Shown here: piece after piece, positions 1 through 10,800 of the stretch
Numbering within the stretch: position 1 is the stretch's first letter
Layout: every line of letters starts with the position of its first letter
Source of the DNA: Ophioderma brevispina
Taxonomy: Eukaryota; Echinodermata; Ophiuroidea; Amphilepidida; Ophiodermatidae
Reading direction: 5' to 3'
Length of the DNA stretch: 64,000 nucleotides
Assembly (NCBI GenBank): GCA_023653785.1
Contig: JAMKCH010049271.1
Location: 152,372 to 216,371 of the forward strand
Program-made: the position numbers and the translations under genes
Notes under the pieces: generated by a model
The model's input: only the letters and a program-made list of their open reading frames with translations
What the model was told of the DNA's origin: nothing
Database searches by the model: none

Positions 1-2577
1 CCCACATAAGAAACATACGGTGATTATAAGCATTGAAGTCTTGCCCCATGTAGGAATGTGTTGTTGTATTGGTGCTTCTCTCTTATTTTTCTTAAATGTA
101 GGTGATCAAAAGTTTTAACGCAACCGACCCAAGAGAAAACTGATATAGAGGCCCGGTGTCACGAACTAGAGTCCTATAGTTCATCTGTCCCATTTTGTTC
201 TCTCCATCGTACCCGTCTAAACAAGGTCACTGTTTTATTCCCTTATATATTTACGTCAGTTAGGGTACTCTTACAGGACTCCTCCCTATTAAATGGTCGT
301 ACAATACACTTGATGGTGGTACTTGAAATGTACTTCGAAATTACTAATGAAAAAAGTATATTTCGATTACAGCTGTTATTACTCGAAATTTTAACTTTGA
401 CAGCAACAAAAAAGAGTACTAAGGATATTCCGCGAAATGTACTTTTTATCTAGACATTTTAGGAACAAGGGAGAGTGATATTGATACATTTCAGCACTTT
501 ATATCAGGTATTCTCGAATGTATCTTCGGATGAGTGTTCCACTCTGTACCATAAAGAATTTAGTTCTACAAGTACATTTCGGGGGTATACAGTATTCTAA
601 ATGTACTCCAAGTTTAGCCAGGGACTCCAGATACTCTTACACTGGACTGTCTGAACACGCTTAAAATCAGACACTTGTACAGCTTAACATTTCGCGATGT
701 AGAATGAAATGTGTTTGAAATTACCACAAACGAGATGTAACGAATCAATTTAAAGATAACGCTGTTTTGGATATCTCAGACAGCGACAGTGTGTTTGTTG
801 TTTTGTTTTTTTCTGAGTCATCTGTTGGCAACGACAGGTCCGATGAGGAATTTCACAGCCTATTTACTCTTTGCTAATAGACACTCTCACTCCCTACCTT
901 GGCTGGTCAGCACCATCCTGGAGAGACCCCTGCACACATGAGCAACTTTCATATCATGTTGTGGGTGAAAAGTTCTCTGTTCGAATCGATTCGTTGACAA
1001 GAAATTCAGCTTTTCACCCGCAAGAGAACCCATCTTGCACATTATTTCTAAACGTGTCCAATTGACAAAACGCGACAAAAACTAGAATGACAAGTTAAAC
1101 AAATTTAAACCAATTTGTGAAGTGCAGATCGCTATATTAATGATAAGAAATCATGATCTTGGCTTTAACAAAGAACCATTTCCCTGTGGTCACCGGTGTA
1201 AAAGAGATATGGTCCGTCGAACCATGTCCGGGTTTCATAACAATAACGGAATAACTTGAAATAATGTTACGTGAAGAGTCCTTGAATCGCGTGCCCCTAT
1301 TCTTCACCGTTGTAGGAGGACCATATATCCCCTGCCACACCGGCACATTGCACTTGGATAAAACATGAAGTTCTGATTTGGTCTGGCGAAAACTTGGAAT
1401 GCTTTGTCCAAAATGTTTGTTCAATGAAATACATAATACATCAGTATTGAGAGTATGGTGAAACGCTCGAAATTTCCCCATCCATCCAGTACTGTTTGTT
1501 CTATTAGCGCATCTTGCGGGAAAGTAGTCTGGGAACAAACTTCACGCTGCTTTGCACCTATCCTACATTCCATTAAAGGTGCCAACGAGAGATTTCAGTC
1601 ATCCATATTTTCTGTGATATATATTGTTCATTAGATTAAATGCTCAATAGATCCCTACCTTTTGGTTCCATGGAATAACTTAAAATTAAAACAAAAGGTA
1701 TTTGCATATGCTTATATTCCAATAGAAAACATAGGCGAATTCGTATTTGCTCCTATACAAAATTAGACAATTTCACAATTTTTGTACCCAAGAAACAGTT
1801 TCCTCAGCTTAATCCTTACAGATGGGATTTTGGATATAAAGCTTCACATACACCAGTGCCAAACAGAATTTGCACATTTTTTCGTAGCACCTGTTATTTG
1901 AAATCTGCTCGTTGCAACCTTTAAACGGCTGAGTGTATGTGGACCCCACGAATGGCCGCTAATCTGAAACACGGATACCTCCATGGCTGCGTTCCAAGAG
2001 GAAACGAAAACGAATATCCTCTATACGGATGTATACACACGATTTGAAACAGTAAAAAGGAACTGTATACATGTTTGGTATGTATGTATGCATGATGTAT
2101 TGTGATGTGTGGTAGTGCCTCCCAACAAATATATGCGGTTTACAATGTCATCGATATTGATGCGAACATCGCAGGATTCTTAAAATTACAAGATGCACTG
2201 AGTTAGGGCTACACATGACTATTGATGTTACATAAGTCCCGGCAGATAGCTGTCGCTCTCCGCATGAGACTTTTCCTTGAATGAACAATTTTTTGCAGGC
2301 AAGAGGGTTTTGATCACATCAAAAGCTATTTGTATTTTGGAGAGTTTGTCTAAAAAACATAAAATGCGTTTTGTATTGTTTTGATAGTCTTTAAGTCATT
2401 TCCTCATTTTTTCGTGTTCCAGAGCTGAGGATATTGATCAACTTATTCTGCACCTTTGGTTACAATTGTACAAAAAGGATAAGTCACAACCTTTAACGTA
2501 GTTTGAACAACTAATGACATTTTAATTATATCTAATCCGGGAGTGGGCAGTTCCAATTTTTAAGGGCAACACGTACC
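1..2577. other. AT-rich stretch without recognised gene
   Basis: I see no known protein family, RNA gene or clear repeat here. Short motifs related to AAATGTACTT recur between about 320 and 720, but not as an ordered array. Only one open frame longer than 100 codons is present, listed separately. Confidence 0.6.
1137..1538 (-). CDS. unidentified 133-codon open frame
   Basis: I do not recognise this frame. It translates to a 133-residue product rich in serine, threonine, lysine and aromatic residues, without a clear signal peptide, membrane segment or cysteine pattern. Upstream on the minus strand there is a pyrimidine-rich stretch ending in CAG, so the frame could be part of an exon rather than an ATG-started gene. 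Nothing near it supports either reading: no second exon, no polyadenylation signal in a telling position, and no retroelement motif. It may be a chance open frame. Confidence 0.12.
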   Translation of the reverse strand: MFPDYFPARCANRTNSTGWMGKFRAFHHTLNTDVLCISLNKHFGQSIPSFRQTKSELHVLSKCNVPVWQGIYGPPTTVKNRGTRFKDSSRNIISSYSVIVMKPGHGSTDHISFTPVTTGKWFFVKAKIMISYH

Positions 2578-2800
2578 TGTTAAGACCCCCATTTTTCAGC
2601 ATCATTGGCACCAAATAGCCATATTTTTTGAAATTTTGACCACTTTCAACCACAGCCCCTTATTTTTTGGGAACATTGTGAACTGTATGTTCACCCGAAG
2701 ACCTCTACTTTTTTAAAACATTTGCAAAAATGTCATCCAAAGAACCCCCCTATTTATGGGCAATTTGGTATTGTCTCTCACCCAAAGACCCCCTAACAAA
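2578..2800. repeat. degenerate ~45-bp tandem repeat
   Basis: Five diverged units share a core like CCAAAGACCCCCTATTTTT. Cores begin near 2582, 2646, 2691, 2733 and 2778, so spacing is about 42-65 bp. Many substitutions show that the array is old. It could be the inside of a decayed MITE, but I see no terminal inverted repeat around it. Confidence 0.55.
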
Positions 2801-4739
2801 AATCTTTAACAACTTCCGAATCATAAAACCGCCAGCTGATTTGATTGGTTGTCCACTGTTAATCGCAAATCTTGCGATCGTGATTTTGGCCACCAGACTG
2901 TATAATTGATCTGTGATCTAAGATCGCGAACACCACGATCATATGTTTGACATGAAAACTTATGGCACTTGTTTTAGTGCAAGCACATGCATCTGCATTC
3001 CTCATGTTTTTATGCCCAATACATATACGGTGTTTCCATTCACGTTTTGGCATTCACTAGTTCTGACATAAATGATACCACTTCCTAAATTTTGCATTGG
3101 TTATATTTCCTTTTTTGGGTGTCAAATTTCCAATTTCCCGATGGATTTTTGACCTCCAAATGTGTTAAAATTTGTTCATAAAAATACTATTTTCAATTTG
3201 ACACGGAAATTATCAGTTTGAGACTGATGGTTGTTTTATCGATTCTTTTTTAACACAAAATTTGTTATTTTGATTCGGATTTTGAGTGATTTCTAAAACT
3301 TTCTGTGTCATTTCATTTGACACATTTTTTCGTGTGTTTGACCAATAATTTTGTGGTTCCCCGGCGAACTGCTTCCGGTCAAATTTGACAATTTTGTCAA
3401 ATTTACCCAATATAGAACAAGAGAGTACAATTAACACCCAATTAGGAGGTTTTGAGAATTTCCGTCCGATATTACTATAACACATTGATGGGAAGGAGGC
3501 GAAACCAATAAAAAAACACTTCTCAATTAAATCTTACACTCTCTCGAAACTTTGGTGTCAAAATTTCACCCTTTGGATCAATATCCCCCTTAACTTTAAG
3601 TGAATTTTAAACAGAACGCATTTCGGAATGCAGTTTATTGTATGTGCCACCTGGGGTAAAGAGGATAGTATTAAGCGCTATGCGTTACACGAAAACCCTA
3701 GGTAAATCATTTGATATTCATTACGGTGGCCCGGCATGTTAGTCGAATTACACGGCAGAATGCCGCGTGACGGCCAAGGATCCAGGCTAATTAGGTACCC
3801 CGGGACGAGTAGGTAGCGTCAATGGTAAGCGTCGGTGAACATGAATTTCCGTCATGTCATGTCAATTTTGCATCGATCATGTCAAGGACGCGTTTGTTTT
3901 TATTTACCTTGCGATGATGGCTAATGTTTCTGATGGTGGAAGGTAGGGAAGTAGATTTTCAACAATAAAATGGATGATTAAAGGTGTGGATAGTGCCCCA
4001 CTAGGAGAGTACCGCTGTTGGAGTAAATGATGTTTAAGGGTCAAGTGTAAAGCAAAGCAGACAAGGTTAATCGCTTGATCGTGTCCGTACAGTAGCAAGG
4101 TGGCCATGAACTGTAATCGAGTCTTTGGTAGGCAACGAGCAACTAGCGAAAATCTTGAGTTGAAACAAATTTTGTTGACGTCCGCCGCGAAGACGGAGAT
4201 AATTAAAAAAAACTGGATCTCTATGAAACATCAGATCGGCGCGATAAATCGTCATCTGAAGAGGTGACGGTGTTGGTGTTAGACAGGGGATTGTTATTTT
4301 GACAGAGACATTTGGCCCCGGGGTGGTTGTTGGCCCAAGTCATGAACGTGGGCCAAGCTTAATTAATTGTGTATAGTAATAAGGACACAATCGATTCTAA
4401 AAAACATAATAATGATTAACATTTAGATTTTGTTTTCGCCCAATACCCAAATTATTGCGCTTCGCTAGACGAGAGTGAACAATATTGGGTTGTACTGCGT
4501 CTCGCCCAAATTTTTTTCACTCATAGCTTGGACCAATAAATTTGGGTATTGGGACTTAAAGAATCCAATTGTATCCCACCCCACACGTCCATACATTTCC
4601 ATGTATTGTCCAACAGGTTCAAACAGGACACACACAAAAGTCACGCAAGTGCAAAGTGCATAAGACTCAAAAAAGACACACAAGACCATATAAAAAGAAC
4701 ACAAGTAAGTTGGGAGGACACACGAGAAAAAAAGTCACA
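2801..4739. other. AT-rich stretch without recognised gene
   Basis: No protein family, RNA or ordered repeat is recognisable. Several TGACA/AAATTTG words recur between 3120 and 3560, including short palindromes of the form CAAATTTGAC, but I could not pair them into a terminal repeat. Confidence 0.5.
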
Positions 4740-4827
4740 ATGTGTACCTCTGTGAGTATGGGTGTGGGTGTGGGGGGGGGAGGAGTTGGTGGGGTGGTTG
4801 CGGTGCGTTTGGTGTGTGTGTGTTGCA
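4740..4827. repeat. GT/G-rich low-complexity tract
   Basis: An imperfect (GGGTGT)n tract runs into a G10-type homopolymer and then GT-rich sequence. On the opposite strand it reads as CACACA with C runs. The open frames through it are compositional artefacts. Confidence 0.75.
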
Positions 4828-4929
4828 GCACTGATTAGTTGAACCAATATACATGAAATTAACACTGATATGGGATTGTTTAAAACAGCGAAGTATACCC
4901 ATAGCTTAAAATAGAGTGCAATAGTTTAT

Positions 4930-5444
4930 ATAGCTGGCCGGGGGTGGGTAACCTGTACACGAGTCCGGGTAATCACCCGCGTTTTAAGTGTTCCGCGGTT
5001 ACACTCTATGAGACCAGAATCGGAAATGAAAGGTTACCCTATCTGAGACAAGTTTTGTCGGGATATGGTTCTCAAATGGATACCCTATCCGAGACCAGAT
5101 CTATTCAAATTGACACGCTATTCGAGACCCAGGGCCAAGCAATGTTACTATTAGAATTTTAACCTGGGATTTTACAATCCATTTGAGCTATTTTATGGAC
5201 ATTTTATTCTGTTTTGAGCATGATAGCAATGCAAAAATCATCATTCTAACAAATTCCTGCTGATTTTATACTGTATCTGAAACTGAAAAGTACAATTTGA
5301 TACCCTATGTGAGACTGACAGAGACATAGGTTGAATTTGATACCCTATATTGCAAGTCTCTAGACTTGTCCAGGTCGCACCTTTTTTTGGTAACGCGGGT
5401 GGTTACCCGACCAGAATACCAAGTCCCCCCCCCCGGATACTGGC
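4930..5444. mobile_element. poly-G-ended MITE, probably hAT-like
   Basis: The left end (4938-4984, CCGGGGGTGGGTAAC then GGGTAATCACCCGCGTT) pairs with the reverse complement of the right end (5390-5436, AACGCGGGTGGTTACCC then a C run and GG). The terminal inverted repeats are about 45 bp with indels. Flanks ATAGCTGG (4930-4937) and ATACTGG (5437-5443) look like an 8-bp target duplication with one base lost. There is no transposase frame. The inside is filled by repeats of a TACCCTAT-n-TGAGAC motif. The class is inferred from the flank length and from likeness to the element at 28728-29047. Confidence 0.7.
5000..5350 (+). repeat. TACCCTATnTGAGACC internal minisatellite
   Basis: Copies of a ~17-bp word (ATACCCTATCTGAGACC and variants) occur near 5000, 5034, 5079, 5117, 5299 and 5338, all in one orientation, spaced about 34-45 bp in the left cluster. 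They lie wholly inside the MITE at 4938-5436. Confidence 0.7.
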
Positions 5445-6195
5445 CTTTGAGTATTTAGCTGAAACATGTATGTGACTCGAGGTTCCTAAATGGTCGGACG
5501 TAAAATATATAAAAAAATTAGTAAAAAAGTGACCACCTTGCATTTGTCTCTTTTACCTCATATTTAAATAGCTTTCGAAAGAGTTGGCAAGTGATAGTAT
5601 GTAAATGTCTGTCATGTGTTTTAAATCTTTACTTCGGGTGTTAAGATAGAGGAACACCTGAAGATAGCAACAAGAAATTAATGACGAATCAACGTGAACA
5701 GAATAAACTGAATCGTTTTCATTTGTCATTATTGTAAGCATTTGGCTGTGTATTTTTTGAGGCAGCCATTTTTGTTTTGGTCACGTATCTGCTTTCAATA
5801 TTGCAGATCTGTTTCCATAACAGCAGTCGGCAGTGAACCAATACAAACTGTGTGTATCAAAACAAGACTGAATAGCGACCCGAATTAACGCCATTACATA
5901 AACTAAGAAGAGGCGCTGGCAAGCATGAAAGACAATCTTTTACGTTGGGCGGTCAGGATGACAGATTATCCATTCTTAACGTCAACAGGTCAAGTGACGA
6001 TAGTCGCTTCGGGTTTCTACTGAAACTTTACACATTCTAAAAGGACTTTCAGCCACTAAGTGAGTATCAAAATGAAGATTGCGCTTATTACTCTGAATGA
6101 AATGTTTTGCTTTCCTTTTTAGCACATTAAAAATGGCAAGACACAAAAAGTAATATCTTTGGAAATAGAAACGTCACCACTTTAGTATTGGTTAG
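5445..6195. other. no recognised feature
   Basis: AT-rich sequence between two mobile elements. No family or repeat was recognised on either strand. Confidence 0.5.
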
Positions 6196-7350
6196 CTAGA
6201 ATCACATACCAATATTTGCCCATAAAATGATGACAAATATATGAAGATAAACACTACTGAGCATCACTTACGAGAAAGTATTCCGTATAATAAGAATCTC
6301 AGCCTTATAGCCCCCTATCGTAAAAATTAGTAGGGGATTATGACATGAAATTAATTTGTAAAGGTGAGGGCTCTCTTTCACACACTTCATAGCTCACAGA
6401 CGATGCCCGACATTTTGCCTAAATTTAGACAAAGGAGTTGAAAATAAGAAGTTGAAAAGGCACGCTGTCGCGTGAGTTTGGTGTTAACAATTTAAATTCG
6501 CTATAAAATAATGTAAAGTAATATTTTTTAACTTTAAAATAGTCTTTCAGGGTCTAGCGCGGGAAGTTAAGGGTATTCTCCGTGATACACTACACTACTG
6601 ATGGCGTGCAAGTGTTTGTTTGGTGTTTTTATCCTGTTTAGTGGTGATTTTCGTCTGATAGCTCAATACTATAATCTGTCCTTTCCACATTGGTATCCGC
6701 CGGCACTGGATATCACCTTACATTATTTGACCAATGAACGACACTATCAAAGGAGAGGACAAAGGGAAGAGAAGACCAGGACTGCCCTCACTAATTGTGG
6801 ATATCCTAGATGGACGATGGACCCAAAGTCAAATATCAAATGGATAACAAACATAAGTTCCTAGCAGTGAATCATACACGTGAACTACAGGATACTTCCT
6901 ACTTCCACGCCGGTCATAGTTCATTGCACGCCATCAGTAGTGTAGTGTACCATTGAGAATACCCAACACTGAGACCTGAAAGACTACTGTTAAAGTTGTG
7001 TTCGCTTGCAAACTCCAAAGGATTTTAATTGAAAAATATTACTTTACAGTATTTTATTAGCTGCTTTAAATTTGTTAACACCAAACTCCGCAACAGCGTT
7101 GCCCTTTTTCAGCTTCCTATTTTCAACTCCTTTGTCTAAATTTAGGCAAAGTGTCGGGCATCGTCTGTGAGCTATGAAGTATGTGAAAGAGAGCCCTCAC
7201 CGTTACAAAGTAATTTCATGTCATAATCTCCTACTAATGTTTACGATAGGGGCTACAAGGATGCGATTCTTATTCTACGAAGTGTGATCCTCAGTAGTTT
7301 TATAGCAAATATTTGTAGTTTTATGGACAAATATTGGTATGTGATTCTAG
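6196..7350. mobile_element. foldback element with ~420-bp arms
   Basis: The left arm (6196-6611, starting CTAGAATCACATACCAATAT) is the reverse complement of the right arm (6924-7350). In the part I compared base by base (about 6300-6450) the arms agree at over 90%. The spacer, 6612-6923, is unrelated and has an 87-codon open frame that starts in the arm and matches nothing I know. I found no convincing target duplication outside the arms. The structure fits a foldback or long-TIR non-autonomous DNA transposon. An inverted duplication formed by repair would look similar. Confidence 0.85.
6612..6923 (+). other. spacer of the foldback element
   Basis: This 312-bp segment is the loop between the inverted arms. 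It is more GC-rich than the arms and open in the + frame from 6601 to 6864. The product shows no motif I recognise, so it is more likely a captured or random filler than a gene. Confidence 0.4.
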
Positions 7351-7617
7351 GGGAAACCCGAAATAATAATTTTATAAATAACACTGATTTGTATTATTTC
7401 AAAAATTTGGAATGTCCAAATCGCAATTACAATGGCAATTATAATTACTGCAAAAAATAACTGTCCTTATGACTTACTGAGATTATTGTTAATAACAATG
7501 CATTTCCCCGTGTGCGCCCATTTGACATATGTTGTGGCCTTTGACTCAGGTTGGTTCTAAGCTCAGGTCAGTGGTCCTTTTGACCAATTTGGCGGGCATT
7601 TCTACGGAAATGACCTC

Positions 7618-7887
7618 TACACTGTAAAAAATTTCCGTAAAGTTACGGGAAATTTCTGGCAGCAGAATTTCCAGACATTTTAGGGGTAAATTTACAGAAA
7701 TTTCTGTCACGGAAATACGGAAACCAAAAAAAAGTCCGGAAATTTGCTGCAAAAATTTTGAAATAACTTTCGTAAATTAACATTTTTTATGTTTTTTGTT
7801 TTTTATTTTTATTGTTTTCTAAAACAGATTATCCGTAAATTTACGGAAAATCTGTTTTCTTAATTTACGGAAAGTGTTAACAGTGTA
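7618..7887. mobile_element. small TA-flanked MITE
   Basis: The ends are TACACTGTAAAAAATTTCC on the left and the inverted TACACTGTTAACACTTTCC on the right, bounded by TA dinucleotides. The ~270-bp element has no coding capacity. Its right half holds a second palindrome (about 7823-7857, built on CAGATTATCCGTAAATTTACGG). The TA boundary suggests a Tc1/mariner-type or related mobiliser, but a TA on both sides is weak evidence in AT-rich DNA. Confidence 0.7.
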
Positions 7888-10800
7888 GGTGGCCTTTGAC
7901 ATTTTGGGTCACTGGGACTCCTAAGAAAAAACGTTTAGACAAAATTGAGCCCCAGATGGTCAAAGAATAACGAAGGTCTAGCCAGAAAAACAGATCTCGA
8001 TTTAGTAGTATAGATAGCTAATTTCACGTCGGACGACTAATGTCCAGAATTAAAAGAAGCGTTGTAGTTCAACGATGGTAGTCCTCACAGCGAAGACTCC
8101 GAAATGACAGCATGGAAAGTCATATAAATAATCATGCAATTTGAGGCGGGCTGAACCTTCCCGGCCAGTCAGCCGTCCTGCTGAGAGGGTGATTATCGCA
8201 TTACTGCGTACGCCCCTGACTAAACGTGAGTGTGAACGTATTTCACTGGTGCCTGAGTCATGCCTAAGCCGATTTCAGAAGTTGCAGGTTGCCCACGGTA
8301 TGCTGGATGTTGCTATGACGATACCTTGCAAGATACACATCTGGTTCATAATCGTAGATTCGGTTGGGTAAAACTTTAATATCTAGCAGTTGTCTCATTG
8401 TGCTTAACGAATAACATTGTATCCCGGCCATAGTTACTAATGGACCCTATGCAATCATCACATTTCCTGGGAACTTTAACCAAATTGTAAAAAAAAAAGA
8501 AATAACTAAGAAAATGGCAAAGGTGAATGGCATCCATTTTTACTATAGGGCGATGAAGACCCCTTACAGAACATTTACAAATTTTACCCCGTTAAATTAC
8601 CCCCCTTTCTCTCACAATGCTCAGCATGATAAAGTGGGCATCATCTAGATCAGTAGTGTAATTTCTTTTTGACTTGGGCTGGGATGGGTTTGATGAATTT
8701 ATGATTGAAACCGAGTTAGCTGACAGATCCGTTATCTACTAGCACATGTGCGCTTGAAGCGCGCTAACAATTTTTGCATTTAGGAACCTATAATCGTTGA
8801 TATGTAATTTGTAATTAGAACCAAACATGCGGCGAGAACGCGCGGAATTTTAACGTTTTTTAAACTATTATGGTAAATTGAAGTTCTTTGTTCCAAAAAC
8901 ATGAACGCCTGAGCATCTAACGATGGTGGTGATCTATTGACCATATCCGCCCTCAATTCAAATATTGGGTATAAAGACCCCCATCCCCCGGGATTTACTC
9001 CTATGACTAGATTTTGGAGTACAGATTACTTTTGCCTAGAAACATATGTGTGCAATTTCTGTGCAATTGTGCAAGGGTATATTACCTACACGCACGTAAT
9101 ATTTAAATGCACATGTAGGCATAAAATGGTAATAATCACTTGTAATGATCATTGTGATAGTTTATTGCTAAATTTATGACTCTATGTGAGTATGCTTTTA
9201 AATAATTTTCATCACATTTACATAGCAATGTCTATACCTAAAGATGACCGAGTGTCTGTTATGATAACTGATAGAAATCACATGAATATTTGAAAACTGA
9301 TTTCTTGAGTGTCGGGAGCGTGGATCTTGACATCAGAGGTCAGTGACCTTAATTTTTCAAACCCCTATTTCCTATCTAATAGGTTTTTGTCTTGTAATTC
9401 CTGAACGGAAGCCTTGACATTCACGTTCTTGGTGTCTATTCCAATGATATCACATTGTGATTCGCTAATGTTTTTTGATCCTAATTTTGATTTTAAAAAA
9501 GCAATTCTTCACATTTTATCGATGTTTACAATGGCCTAACAAAAAAAATAGTTTACTACAAACTTTTTTGGTTGGAGATAACCGGATATCATAAAACTTC
9601 CCACTCAATTGAGTAACCCCTCACAAACTGCAGACTTGTCCCAGTTATTCATGATGGAATGATAATTACACAACAAAATTGTTTTGGCAACCGGGGGCTT
9701 TTCAATCTGAAATCATAGCATGCAGCTGTGGCTAAATACCTGTTTTCTGTCTTGTGTCAGGGCAACGGGGGGGAGGGGGGTAGATACGATCTGCTCGATT
9801 AGGGAATTGGGGATTTCCATGCATAAGACAAATGATGTCCGATTGACAAAGTCTGTTTTTGCCGTGACATTGTTCGTGGATCGTATCTGGAACCACTCAA
9901 CAAAATTAACACTTTTTTCAGGCAAAGATGCTCATTTACCCATTCTTTATTATAAAATATTCCACAGATATCAAATTAAAAAAGTTTGAAAAATATCATT
10001 TCATTTCGGGTAAAGTTTTTTTTTGTTGGTCACCATGAAACTTTTTATACTCCTTTATATTTATTCTTACAATCCTCTCTTTACACAAGTGGTAATGTTT
10101 GATATTTTAAGTAAGATATTTTTTATAAGTTTAGAACAAATATGAAACCATCTAACATTTCAACCGTGGAAGTGGATTTCAGTAGGGTCCTTTTGCATTA
10201 TGTCCATTTTTTCATTCCATTATGTCCCTCTAAGCCCCCATAACGGTCTGGTAACAGATGAATGTGCATGACCTAAAGCCGGCCATTTCCTTGTTCATTG
10301 GCTGAAGTTGTACCAATACTAAATTGGAAGAATTCAATTGAGTGCTCATGTGAAAGGAAGAACAAAATATGTCTATAATCACTTGCCTGGTGACCATGAT
10401 GGTACCGCACCCCTGCCTCATCTTAGAGATGGTGTATGAACCGCAATACTTGTATTCGCTTCCTAATGGTCACATCTGCTTGTGAGCGTCCTGGTCAAAA
10501 CTACCGTGAGAATGTCAAAGACTTAGCAACACACAGCAAACTTTGACAAGATCCAGAAACCAGACCCATGACCTCCAAGATGTAGAAACATTTATTGTCA
10601 TTTTCTGCAGAAACGCGAAATATCTTAAGGGGGTTGGAGTCTGACTTTGGTAAAAAATTGTTCCATTTACGAAAATGAGAAAATATGCAATGGCTTAATT
10701 GTGTAGATTGTAATCCCCATGCTTTTTATTATAATTCGATCCGCAATCGGACAGTCGGTCCCGAGATATGGCTGATCAAGTGAGCAGTGTACGCGCATTT

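Noticed and set aside
3120..3560. MITE suggested by repeated GTCAAATTT words
   Set aside because: The outer ends do not pair as an inverted repeat and no target duplication is visible.
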